A DNA stretch of 64,000 nucleotides from PLanc-01 sp034678485. Its GTDB lineage: Bacteria; Planctomycetota; Phycisphaerae; Sedimentisphaerales; Anaerobacaceae. Position numbers and translations under genes: made by a program. This document shows, one piece after another, positions 54,502 through 64,000 of this stretch (within the stretch, counting starts at the first letter, position 1; each line of letters begins with the position of its first letter). Where the stretch lies: assembly GCA_034678485.1 (NCBI GenBank), contig JAXDBU010000128.1:1-64000 (forward strand), read 5' to 3'. The notes under the pieces are model-generated. The model worked only from the letters and a program-made list of their open reading frames with translations. It did no database searches and was not told the DNA's origin.

Positions 54502-55773
54502 ATGAAGCTGGTTTTGCACAATTTGACGTATCACGACTGCCCCGTCGAGGTTCGGGAGAAGGTGACTCTGACGCCTGAGCAGCGCCACGAGATGCTCCGC
54601 CGGATGCACCGCCAGGAACAAATCGGCGAGGCGTTGATTCTCCAGACCTGCAATCGACTTGAGTTCTACCTCTACGCGAGGAAGGATTTCGACTGCCGGG
54701 CATTCCTGGGTGAGTTGCTGGCAACGTGCGGCACGGATGCGGCCGACGCCTGGGCTGCCCACAGTCGCGAGATGGCCGGAATCGATGTGGTTCGGCACCT
54801 GTTCGAGGTGGCCGCAGGACTCGATTCACAGATGGTCGGCGAGAACCAGATCCTTGCCCAGGTCAAGGCCGCATATACCGAGTCGCTCGAAGCGAGGATG
54901 AGCAGGCTGGTCTTCCACAGGCTTCTCCACAATGCGTTCCGCGTGGGCAAGGCAGTTCGCACGCGGACCCACATCAATTGCGGCGCCGTCTCGATCGGTC
55001 TGGCGGCGGTGGAGCTGGCCCGGGAGAAAGCCGATCTGTGCGCCTGCAAGGCGATGATTATCGGCGCCGGAGAGAACGCCGAGCTGATTGCGAGCTATCT
55101 GTCCAAAGCGGGAACATCCGGCCTGATCGTTGCGAACCGCGATATCGAAAAGGCCCGGGCAATGGCCAGGCGATTCGAGCGGGCCGAGGCCATCGGGCTG
55201 TCGGAGGTCGTTTCCCGTCTCATGGAGGTGGACGTGCTGATCAGCTCGACCGCGTCGCCGGAACATGTCCTGACTCGATCCGGCGTCGAATGGTCGCTGG
55301 CAAGCCGGTCGCGTCCGTTGCTGATCGTGGATATCGCGGTCCCGCGAGACATCGACCCGGCCATTGGGGATTTCGATTGCGTTTGCCTGTACAATATCGA
55401 CGATCTCGACGGGCAGATCGCCGCCAATCGTGAGAAACGCAATCAAGAGGTCCCCAAGGCCCAGGAAATCGTTGGGGAATTCGTCGCGGCCTTTCTGGAA
55501 TGGTATGAATCGCTGGACTTGGTGCCCGTCATCTCCCGGCTTACACAGATGGGCTTGGAACTGGCCCGCGGTGAGGCGAAGCGATATGCCAAGGACTTCG
55601 GCGACGCCAACGCCGAGAAACTCCAGTCCTTCGCGGAATCGCTGGTCCGAAAGGTCCTGCACGGGCCGATCAGCTTCATCAAGGACGGCGGCGGCGAGCC
55701 CAGTGCCGAACAGCTCCAGGCCATCGATCTAATCAACAAGATGTTCCTCTCCCAGGATGAAGGGGACGAATGA
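54502..55773 (+). CDS. hemA: Glutamyl-tRNA reductase
   Basis: This 423-residue NADPH enzyme begins tetrapyrrole synthesis by reducing glutamyl-tRNA to glutamate-1-semialdehyde. The active cysteine is C50 in LQTCNRLEFYLY, followed by the GENQILAQVKAAY motif. The Rossmann part starts at AMIIGAGENAELIASYL, and the dimerisation helix lies at the C-terminal end. The ATG at 54502 with AGGAAATG upstream is the family start; the frame to 54430 is rejected. The next gene begins within its stop (ATGA at 55770-55773). The expected partner hemL is not in the window. Confidence 0.95.
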   Translation: MKLVLHNLTYHDCPVEVREKVTLTPEQRHEMLRRMHRQEQIGEALILQTCNRLEFYLYARKDFDCRAFLGELLATCGTDAADAWAAHSREMAGIDVVRHLFEVAAGLDSQMVGENQILAQVKAAYTESLEARMSRLVFHRLLHNAFRVGKAVRTRTHINCGAVSIGLAAVELAREKADLCACKAMIIGAGENAELIASYLSKAGTSGLIVANRDIEKARAMARRFERAEAIGLSEVVSRLMEVDVLISSTASPEHVLTRSGVEWSLASRSRPLLIVDIAVPRDIDPAIGDFDCVCLYNIDDLDGQIAANREKRNQEVPKAQEIVGEFVAAFLEWYESLDLVPVISRLTQMGLELARGEAKRYAKDFGDANAEKLQSFAESLVRKVLHGPISFIKDGGGEPSAEQLQAIDLINKMFLSQDEGDE

Positions 55774-58280
55774 GCCGCGTGCTAACCGTCGCAACCCGCC
55801 GGGGGCAACTGGCCCTTGCGCAGACGCGGAGCGTCATCGCCGCACTCGAGGCGAGGCGCCCCGAAGTCGATCTCCGCATCCGGGAGATTGTCAGTGCCGG
55901 CGACCGTGACCGTAAGACCGCCCTGTGGGATTTGAAGGACACCGGCTTCTTCACTTCGCAATTGGAGGAGGCCTTGCTCGCCGGCGAAGCGGACCTGGCG
56001 GTCCACAGTCTCAAGGATCTGCCCACCCGCGAGCGGACAGACCTCGTTGTGACCGCGATTTGCGACCGCAAGTGGCCCGAGGATTGCCTGCTGGCGAAGC
56101 GGCCCGTCCATGCTCTCGACGAGTTGCCGCCGTCGGCGCGCGTCGGCACGTCCAGCCTGCGCCGGGCGGCCCAGTTGCGACACCTCCGCCCGGACCTGGA
56201 ACTGGTTCTGCTCCGCGGCAACGTCCAGACGCGAATCGACAAGCTCAAGACGACGGACCTCGACGCGATTCTCCTCGCGAGGGCGGGTCTGGAGCGGCTC
56301 GGACTGAGCCAGGCGATCTCCCTCGTGTTCGATCCGAGGCAGTTCATCCCGGCGCCGGCCCAGGGCGCGTTGGCCGTGCAGACACGAAGCGACGACGAGG
56401 AGACGATAGCGATAGTCCGATCCATCGACGAGGAATTGTCAAGGGCCCTGGCCATGGCCGAGCGGCAGGTGCTCACAACCACGCAGTGCGGATGTCACGC
56501 CCCGGTGGGGGCCTACGCCGAGTGCTCGGGCGACAGGATCGAAGTGCTCGCGTTCATAGCGGATGCCGAAGGACGCCGGTTCGTCGGGAGGCAGGCGACG
56601 GGGCCGCTGTCGGAGGCGATCCAGGTTGGCGAGCAGGTTGCCCGTCAGTTGCTCGACGCCGGCGGCAGGGAGATCCTCCGTGAAATGAAAAAGGAACGAA
56701 GGATGGGCGACAGCGGCAGGGTGGGCTCCGCCCACCACGCATCCAGGAAGCCGACGGTGTATCTCGTGGGGGCCGGACCAGGGCGGGCGGACCTCATTAC
56801 TCTCCGCGGCGCCGACTTGCTCCGAATCGCGGACTGCGTCATTGTCGACAAGCTGGCGAATCCGGCCCTGTTGGAGTTGGTCCCCCAGGATGCGGAAATC
56901 ATCCGTGTGCCCAAGCGGATCGGGCCCGGCTCGTTCACCCAGGACCAAGTCAGCCGGATTCTGCTCGACAAGGCCCTCGAAGGCAAGACCGTCGTGCGGC
57001 TCAAAGGCGGCGATCCGTGCATCTTCGGCCGCTGCGCCGAGGAGATCGCGCTGCTCAACGAAGCCGGCATCGCGTTCGAGATCGTCCCAGGCATTACGGC
57101 GGCCATCGCGGCAGCCGAGTACGCGGGCATCATGCTCACCGACCGCCGATACAGTTCTCAGGTGGCCTTCATTACCGGTCGAGAGGCCGAGGGCAAAGAG
57201 GAAACGAATCTCGACTGGGACGTGCTGGCCCGCTTTTCCGGCACGCTCGCGTTCTACATGGGCATCGGGGCTTTGTCTGCCATTGCGGAGAAGCTCGTGA
57301 ATGGGGGCATGTCCGTGGAGACCCCGGTTGCCCTCGTGGCCGATGCGACCCTGCCCACGCAGCGATTGGTCCAGGCGCCCTTGGGCCGGATCGTGGAAGA
57401 GTGCGAGAAGCAGCGGATCGAGCCGCCTGCACTGATTGTCGTCGGTCCCGCGGCTGCGGGCGATGCGAATCTCAATTGGTTCATGCGGCTGCCTCTGTTT
57501 GGCACAGGGCTCGTCCTCACGCGAGATGCTGCGGGCAATGCGGATTCCGCCCGCAAGGTGATCGCTCGCGGCGGTCGGCCTGTGGAGTATCCCACGCTGG
57601 CGATCCAGGCGACGACGGATCGCAGCGGATTCGTGCGTGCGCTCGCGGGATTCTCCGGCTACGACTGGGCAGTCTTCACGAGCGCCAACGGCGTCCGAGT
57701 GTTCTTCAACGCCCTCGCAGACCTGGGTAAGGACGCGCGAGTATTCGGTGGGATGCAGATCGCGGCCATCGGACCCAGAACCGCCGAGACTTTGCAGCGA
57801 TTTGGAATCCGGGCCGACTTCGTGCCCGGCGTCTTCACGGGCAGGGAGCTTGCCCGACAGCTCATCGGCTGCACCGACCTGCGGGGCAAGAAGGTGCTGC
57901 TCCTGCGATCGGAAATCGCCTCCGATGAGCTGGTACGAGGCATTGAAATGGGCGGGGCCGACGTCACCGACGTCCCGGTCTATACCGCCGTGCCGAAAAA
58001 GGGGGACGATGCCGCCTTGGTCGCCCAGATGCAGCAAGGCAAGATCCAATGGCTGACGTTCGCCAGTCCCTCGGCGGTCCGGTCGTTCTTCGAGCAGATC
58101 CCGCCCGAAGCGGTAGATTCTCACGCAGTGAGAGTCGCGTCAGTCGGCCCGGTGACCACGAAGGAACTGGCCCAGTTCGGCATGCGGGCCGATGTCGAGG
58201 CCACGGAACACACAATGGACGGTCTGCTCGACGTGATCGAGGGCATTGAAAGGACTCAACGCGGTACCTTGTCATGCTGA
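55770..58280 (+). CDS. hemC-cobA-hemD: HemC-CobA-HemD triple fusion (PBG deaminase, uroporphyrinogen III methyltransferase, uroporphyrinogen III synthase)
   Basis: This 836-residue protein joins three enzymes making precorrin-2 from porphobilinogen. Residues 1-310 are HemC, with the dipyrromethane cysteine C242 (CGCHAPVGAYAE) and RGNVQTRIDKL. Residues 327-570 are a CobA/SUMT domain (VYLVGAGPGRADLITLRG, then RLKGGDPCIFGR). Residues about 577-836 are HemD (GTGLVLTRD, then VFTSANGVRVFF, then VASVGPVTTKEL). The linker at 311-326 includes a palindrome and an in-frame ATG at 56703 with AGGA at good spacing. Its stop codon TGA (58278-58280) and the last residues come from a dispersed repeat. Siroheme and heme would branch after this protein; the siroheme-forming dehydrogenase/ferrochelatase is not in the window. 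Confidence 0.93.
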   Translation: MSRVLTVATRRGQLALAQTRSVIAALEARRPEVDLRIREIVSAGDRDRKTALWDLKDTGFFTSQLEEALLAGEADLAVHSLKDLPTRERTDLVVTAICDRKWPEDCLLAKRPVHALDELPPSARVGTSSLRRAAQLRHLRPDLELVLLRGNVQTRIDKLKTTDLDAILLARAGLERLGLSQAISLVFDPRQFIPAPAQGALAVQTRSDDEETIAIVRSIDEELSRALAMAERQVLTTTQCGCHAPVGAYAECSGDRIEVLAFIADAEGRRFVGRQATGPLSEAIQVGEQVARQLLDAGGREILREMKKERRMGDSGRVGSAHHASRKPTVYLVGAGPGRADLITLRGADLLRIADCVIVDKLANPALLELVPQDAEIIRVPKRIGPGSFTQDQVSRILLDKALEGKTVVRLKGGDPCIFGRCAEEIALLNEAGIAFEIVPGITAAIAAAEYAGIMLTDRRYSSQVAFITGREAEGKEETNLDWDVLARFSGTLAFYMGIGALSAIAEKLVNGGMSVETPVALVADATLPTQRLVQAPLGRIVEECEKQRIEPPALIVVGPAAAGDANLNWFMRLPLFGTGLVLTRDAAGNADSARKVIARGGRPVEYPTLAIQATTDRSGFVRALAGFSGYDWAVFTSANGVRVFFNALADLGKDARVFGGMQIAAIGPRTAETLQRFGIRADFVPGVFTGRELARQLIGCTDLRGKKVLLLRSEIASDELVRGIEMGGADVTDVPVYTAVPKKGDDAALVAQMQQGKIQWLTFASPSAVRSFFEQIPPEAVDSHAVRVASVGPVTTKELAQFGMRADVEATEHTMDGLLDVIEGIERTQRGTLSC

Positions 58281-58378
58281 ACGAAGTGAAGCATCTGGCC
58301 GGCGAATGGAACGTGCTCGCAGCGTTTCTGCATGGCATCCTGTCCGGTTGCCGGATCCTTCGCTTCGCTCAGGATGAC
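58270..58378. repeat. Dispersed palindromic element, copy C, overlapping the end of the heme fusion gene
   Basis: This 109-bp imperfect palindrome starts TGTCATGCTGAACGAAGTG and ends CTTCGCTCAGGATGAC. It is the copy at 48799-48909 in reverse orientation. Its first bases supply the last codons (TLSC) and the TGA of the fusion gene. Confidence 0.8.
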
Positions 58379-58417
58379 GCGACGCGTGTTGTGCACGGTG
58401 GCCGGGAAGGCGACAGT

Positions 58418-58460
58418 GAATTAGAATCGTAAATAGTGAATTATAGATAGTAAATCCAAA
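58418..58460 (+). repeat. AT-rich element immediately before ahbC
   Basis: GAATCGTAAATAGTGAATTATAGATAGTAAATCC, of the AATCGTAAATAG family, runs up to the ATG of ahbC with only CAAAG between. A very similar segment stands before hemB at 59680-59714 and a diverged one at 46911-46948. No Shine-Dalgarno sequence is visible inside it. Confidence 0.5.
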
Positions 58461-60428
58461 GATGATCAACGTTTCCAAGCTCTACTGCGGCCTGGGCGGC
58501 CAGTCGGATGATCTGCGGTATCGCAGGGATCGCGTGGTCGGCCCGGTCGTTGCCTATAACTGCACCCGGCGGTGCAACCTTCGCTGCCTGCACTGCTACA
58601 GTGCCTCCGATTCCGGTCGCGGCGAGCACGAAATGACGACGGACCAGGCAAAGCGGTTCCTGGCCCAGCTCAAGGAGGCAGGAGTCCCGGTGTGTCTGTT
58701 CAGCGGCGGCGAGCCGCTCCTTCGCCCGGACCTCTTCGAGTTGCTCGGTGAAGCGAAGCGAATCGGGCTGCCCACGGTGATCTCGACCAACGGCACGCAG
58801 ATCGATGCTGAGGCGGCCCGTCGGCTCCACGAGGAGAACCTGCGCTACGTGGGCGTCTCGCTCGACGGACAGGAGCCGTTCCACGACAGGTTTCGCCAGG
58901 TCAAAGGCAGCTTCCGGGCCGCTCTTGCCGGCATCGAGCACTGTCGCCAGATCGGGCTTCGGACGGGCCTTCGCTTCACGATCACCCAGGCCAACGTGGA
59001 CCAGGTCCCGGCAGTTTTCGACATTGCCCGGGACATCGGCGTCCGGCGAATCTGCTTCTATCATCTTGTTCGCAGCGGTCGGGCGGCCCAGTTGAATGAG
59101 CAGAGCCCATCGTGCGATCAGACTCGCTCGGTGCTCGACGTGATCTTCGACCGGACCCGCGAGTTCGTCGAGCGAGACCTGGTGGAAGAGGTGCTCACCG
59201 TGGGCAATCATGCAGATGGACCCTATCTGTTGCTGCGGATGCAACGGGAGAATCATCCGGGTTTCGAGCAGGCCCGTGAGCTGCTCCTGGCCAACGGCGG
59301 CAACCGCGTCGGCGACAAGATCGCCTGTGTTGCCTGGGACGGGGTCGTCTACCCCGACCAGTTCTGGCGCAACTATCCGCTCGGCAGCGTGACGAAGACG
59401 CCGTTCGAAGAGATTTGGGCAAACGTCGCCGATCCGGTCCTGGCGAAGCTCCGCAACAAGGATGTGTTCGCCGATCCGCGATGTCTGAAGTGTCAATGGT
59501 TCCGTCTGTGCAAGGGGAACTACCGATTCCTCGATTCCGACCCGTCGGATGCCTCCTGGCGAAACGAGCCCGCCTGCTATCTGACGGACGAGGAGACAGG
59601 GTTTACAGCAGGCGGACGCTGATCTACAATCTGAGAACGTCGCCCGGAGTGCAGTGCCCACGCGGGCAAGAGCGACAGCCAATAGAGAATAATGAATTGT
59701 AGATAGTAGATTCCATGGGTTTTCCTGAGATTCGAATGCGGCGGCTTCGCACCAGCGCCACGCTGCGGCGGATGGTCCGCGAGACGGCTTTGAGTGTGGA
59801 TGACCTTGTCTATCCGTTGTTTATCCGGGCCGGTGAAGGGATCAAGACGCCGATTGCTTCCATGATGGGCTGTTTTCATATTTCGCCGGATCGAATCGCC
59901 GCCGAGGCCGCCGAGGTCGCGTCGCTGGGGATTCCCGCCGTGCTGTTGTTCGGACTGCCTCAGAAGAAGGATGAGCGAGGCTCTGAGGGCTGGTCGGAGA
60001 GTGGTCCGGTGCAGCAGGCGATCCGCGAGATCAAGAAGCAGACGCCGGAGCTGCTGGTCATCACCGATGTGTGTCTCTGCGAGTACACCAGCACGGGCCA
60101 TTGCGGCGTGATCCGCGACGGCAAGGTGGACAACGACCCGACGTGCGAGCTGCTGGCGAAGATGGCCCTCTCGCACGCCCAGGCGGGCGCGGACATCGTC
60201 GCGCCGTCGGATATGATGGATGGTCGCGTGCGGGCGATCCGCGAGGCACTGGAGCAGAATGGCTTCCAGGACGTCCCCATCTTGTCCTACGCGGCCAAGT
60301 TTGCCTCCGCCTTCTACGGCCCGTTCCGCGACGCGGCGGAATCGGCGCCGGCCTTCGGCGACCGCAAGAGCTACCAGATGGACCCGGCCAACGCCCGCGA
60401 GGCGCTCCACGAGATCGGGCTGGATATC

Positions 60429-60460
<32 letters not shown>

Positions 60461-63400
60461 GGCGTTGAGCTATCTCGACGTGATCCGACGGGCCCGCGAG
60501 CGGTTCGATTGTCCCCTGGCCGCCTACAACGTCAGCGGCGAGTACATGATGCTCAACGCGGCCGCCGATGCCGGTTTGATCGACCGCGACGCCACCATGA
60601 TGGAGGTCCTGACCTCCATCAAACGGGCCGGAGCGGATATCATTCTGACCTATTTCGCCAAGTCCGCCGCGAAGTTGCTGGGAAGGCCGGTGTGACTGTG
60701 CGGCCTCTGAACCATATTGGCCTGGAGCGATATCATGGAGACTGTGTCGCAGGGGCGGGCGATGGAATGGATTCTGACCGTTGTGTGCCCGACGTTCTGT
60801 TGCATCGGCATCGGATTGATCGCGCGGGGAGTCGAGGTGCTGACGCCCCGATCGGGTCTCTTTCAACTGGGCGTCAACGCGGCGATCGTCGGTGTCCTCG
60901 TGATGCTTGCACGGCAATGTTCGCCGGGACGGTACGCTGCAGTGGGCACACTGATTGCCGTCGCCATGAGCGTCGCGACCGTGCGATCCGGGCCGCGAAT
61001 CCTGATCCACACGGGTATTCTCATGGCGATGTGGGTCGGCGTGGTCTTTCTCAACGTTCGGGTCCTTGGTCAGCATCGATGGGTGCAGGCCGTGGGCACC
61101 CACGTGGTTTGGTCGGTCGTTTTTGCCGCCGGCTTGCTGGGAGTGGGTGTCGTCCTGATTGGCTTGTTTCATCCTTCCGATGCGGCGTCCTCTCTGCTAT
61201 TCCATGCCCGGCTTTCCGCCCTGACGGGCGTCGGTCTTGGAGTGGGATTCAAGACCGGGGATTGGCTCCGGGCCAGACTTCGATGTCAGTGCGTTGGACA
61301 GGCCTCTCGCTGATGGACTATTCCGATTTCCGCTTTTTAAAGTGACGAATTATGAAGACAGGACGTTCTTGTCGTGACACGCGACTTAGCTGGAATCTGG
61401 TCGGCGTTTGCGTGCTGGCGGCAGCCTTCACAGGGGGCTGTGCCACGAAGCAGGCGACCGAGCCTGAGACCCGCTGGATCAGCCTGTTCAACGGCAAGGA
61501 CCTCACAGGCTGGACGCCGAAGTTCGCGGGCAGCGAGCTGGGCGTGAACTACAAAGATACATTTGGCGTCCAGGATGGCCTGCTGACCGTCGCCTACGAC
61601 CAGTATGAGGAGTTCGACGGCGAATTCGGGCATCTGTTCTACGAGGACTCGTTCTCGCACTACCGTTTGCGCGCGGAGTACCGGTTTGTCGGCGAGCAGG
61701 TTCCCGGCGGGCCCGGCTGGGCCTTCCGCAACAACGGCTTGATGCTCCACTGCCAGCCGCCGACGACGATGGCCAAGGACCAGGACTTTCCCGTCAGCAT
61801 CGAGGTCCAGCTCCTCGGGGGCGACGGGACGAACGAGCGTTCCACCGGCAATCTGTGCACACCTGGCACGAACGTCGTCCTGAACGGACAGCTCGTCACT
61901 CAGCACTGCACCAACTCCTCCTCCAAGACCTGTCACGGCGACCAGTGGGTGACGGCCGAGGTGGAGGTTCATGGCAATCGGCTGATCCGCCACATCATCA
62001 ACGGCGAAACCGTGCTCGAATACACCGAGCCGCAACTCGACGAGCGTGACGCCGACGCGCAGAAACGCCTCAAGGCCGGTGTTGGGCTGATGCTCGGCGA
62101 AGGCTACATCGCGATCCAGGCTGAGAGCGCCCCCACGCAGTTCCGCAAGCTGGAACTGCTGCCCCTGGAAGAATAGCGGGGGATTACGATTCCTCTTGTG
62201 GTCGTTTCCGGTAGGTCAGGGGTACGACGAGGACCGCGCACTCGGCGCGAGAGGCGACTTTCTCCGTGACGGCTCCGAAGAGGGCCTTCTCCAGGGCCTT
62301 GTGCCCGTGACGACCCAGGACGATCAGGTCGATCCGCTGCTCGCGGGCAAATTCGAGGATCTGCTGGTGGTCCTTGCCCACGCGGATCTCGACGTGGAGT
62401 TCCATGCCCTGAGGCAGGCGGGACCGGTAGGTTCGGTCGATCCGCTCGTCGATGTCCTGTTTGGCTTTGTTATCCACGCCATCGACCTCGTAAATGTAGG
62501 TCCTCCAGAACTGGGCGTCCGATTCCGGGATGACGTGGAGCAGGTAGAGCACGCTGCCGGGTCGCCGGCCCGCCGCGTCCACAGCGAAGGAGAACGCGAA
62601 GTCCGCATTCTCCGAGAAGTCTGTGCAGAACAGGATGCGCTGGAAATGTGTCTTCGCCAGGTCGATCGTATCCATCGTCTTCGAAACCTCCCAAGGTCGT
62701 TCTCCATACGTCCGCGGACGACATCCGATTCGTCGGGCATTATACACGCGTCAAGCCTCCGGTTCGACACTCGAATCCGCCTGAATCCTCGCAATTGTGG
62801 CGGTTGCCGGGCCGCCGCCGAGATGATACTCTGTGCATCGCCAATGGCCGACGTGGCTGTACGAGCGCCGTCTCACTGCGATCTGAACTCGAAAGCAGGT
62901 GGAATGATGAGGTATTGTCTTCGATTCCGAATGGTCCTTCTCGTCTCCTTGTCATTGCTTGCTGTCGGGAAGGCTCCGGCGCAGGGAACCCGATCCGACT
63001 ACGAGCGGGCATTGGGACTGCGGGAGGCGACGGCCGACAAGGTGTTCCGGGACCGCGTAACGCCGCACTGGTTTGCGGACAACGCACGGTTCTGGTATCG
63101 CAACGATCTGGCGGACAACGTACGGGAATTCATCGTGGTGGATGTTCGGGCCGGGATGCGCAGGCCGGCATTCGATCACAAAAAACTCGCCGATTCTCTG
63201 GGAAAGGCGTTGGACAAGAGCGTGGACGCGACCCGACTCCCGCTCGACCGGCTGGTCTTCGATGATTCCGGCTCGGGGTTCTCGTTCGCCTGCGAGGGAC
63301 GTTGGTGGCGATGCGGCCTGGATGACTACGGAGTCCGCGAGATTCCGAGGGATGAACAAGAGATCTCTTCGCTGCCGGCGGGCCGGCGGGTGCGTCCGAC

Positions 63401-64000
63401 GCGCCGAACGGGCGACGAGACCTCCATCACCTTCCTCAATCGCACCGAGGGACCCGTGGAGGTGTTCTGGGTGGATTCGGAGGGGCAGCGACGACACTAC
63501 GCGACTGTCGATTCCGGCGGCCAGCATCGCCAGCACACCTACGCCGGGCATGTATGGCTGGTTGCCAACAAGGCCGGCGAGACGTTGGGCGTGTTCACCG
63601 CTGCGGACGAGGCGGGCGACGCGGTGATTGACAAGAACGCGGTCCCACAGGAGGACGACGTGCGGGAGCCTCCGCCGGCCAGGGCCAGGGGCCGATCTCC
63701 CGACGGCGCATGGCAGGCATTCGTCAAGGACAACAATGTCCACCTTCGGGAACCGGCCTCCGGCGAAGAGACCCCGTTGAGCGACGACGGTACGGACGAG
63801 GACGCGTACTCGGACCAGTTCCGTTGGTCGCCGGATTCGCAGAAGCTGGTCGTGCTGCGGACTCGCAAGGGCGACGGCCGCAAGGTGTACCTGGTCGAAT
63901 CCTCGCCGAAAGACCAGTTGCAGCCGAAATTGCACGAGATGGAGTACGCCAAGCCGGGAGACCGGATCGACGTATCGAAGCCGTACCTGTTCGACATTGC

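Overview
The window is about 60% GC and reads as chromosomal DNA of an uncultured member of the Planctomycetota, most likely class Phycisphaerae (Sedimentisphaerales-like). This is inference from content: Tat-exported Gfo/Idh/MocA oxidoreductases, a Cys-type sulfatase, DUF1080, DUF2961 (GH172) and DUF4838 proteins, ECF sigma factors paired with large membrane partners, and several families of short dispersed palindromic repeats. Siroheme-dependent heme synthesis, radical SAM enzymes, a CoA-disulfide-reductase-type fusion and NifU/NifS suggest an anaerobic or microaerophilic, sulfur- and iron-handling lifestyle.

Layout. 0-9.7 kb: housekeeping genes (GNAT acetyltransferase, HtrA protease, ispH, six-domain ribosomal protein S1, membrane PIN-TRAM protein, ispG with a small membrane protein, alpha/beta hydrolase). 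9.9-15 kb: two tandem DUF4097 beta-helix lipoproteins, bioY, tRNA-Gln(CTG), a secreted jelly-roll-like protein and xth. 15.3-22.3 kb: a cysteine/Fe-S assembly run on one strand: Rrf2 regulator, cysK, cysE, nadA, an O-acetylhomoserine sulfhydrylase-like enzyme, full-length nifU and nifS. 22.3-26.8 kb: a DUF134 regulator behind a perfect palindromic operator, a NifX-like protein, an Mrp/NBP35 ATPase and an 823-residue CoADR-rhodanese-TusA-DsrE2 fusion. 27-34.3 kb: a ferritin-like/VIT1 protein, nucleoside hydrolase, a DUF4288-like protein, two Tat-exported oxidoreductases, a nucleotidyltransferase-like protein and a GMP synthetase lacking its glutaminase domain. 34.4-46 kb: aspartate kinase, two separate ECF-sigma/partner operons, a GH172-like protein, and ahbD with a fused ahbA-ahbB. 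46-50.4 kb: DUF1080, DUF4838 and sulfatase genes for polysaccharide breakdown. 50.6-52.5 kb: a two-gene ATPase plus TOPRIM-like module. 52.5-60.7 kb: ccsA/resB cytochrome c maturation diverging from hemA, a hemC-cobA-hemD triple fusion, ahbC and hemB. 60.7-64 kb: a membrane protein, a DUF1080 lipoprotein, a UspA protein and the start of an S9 peptidase carrying a VHL-beta-like insert.

How it fits together. HemA, HemB and the HemC-CobA-HemD fusion carry glutamyl-tRNA to precorrin-2. AhbAB, AhbC and AhbD convert siroheme to heme b, and CcsA/ResB attach heme to exported cytochromes c. NifU/NifS, the Mrp ATPase, CysE and CysK supply Fe-S clusters and sulfur to these [4Fe-4S] enzymes and to IspG, IspH and NadA.

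The most unusual features are the triple heme fusion with a palindrome in its linker, the fused siroheme decarboxylase, the ATPase/TOPRIM pair, the two sigma/partner operons, and dispersed repeats that supply the stop codons of at least two genes.
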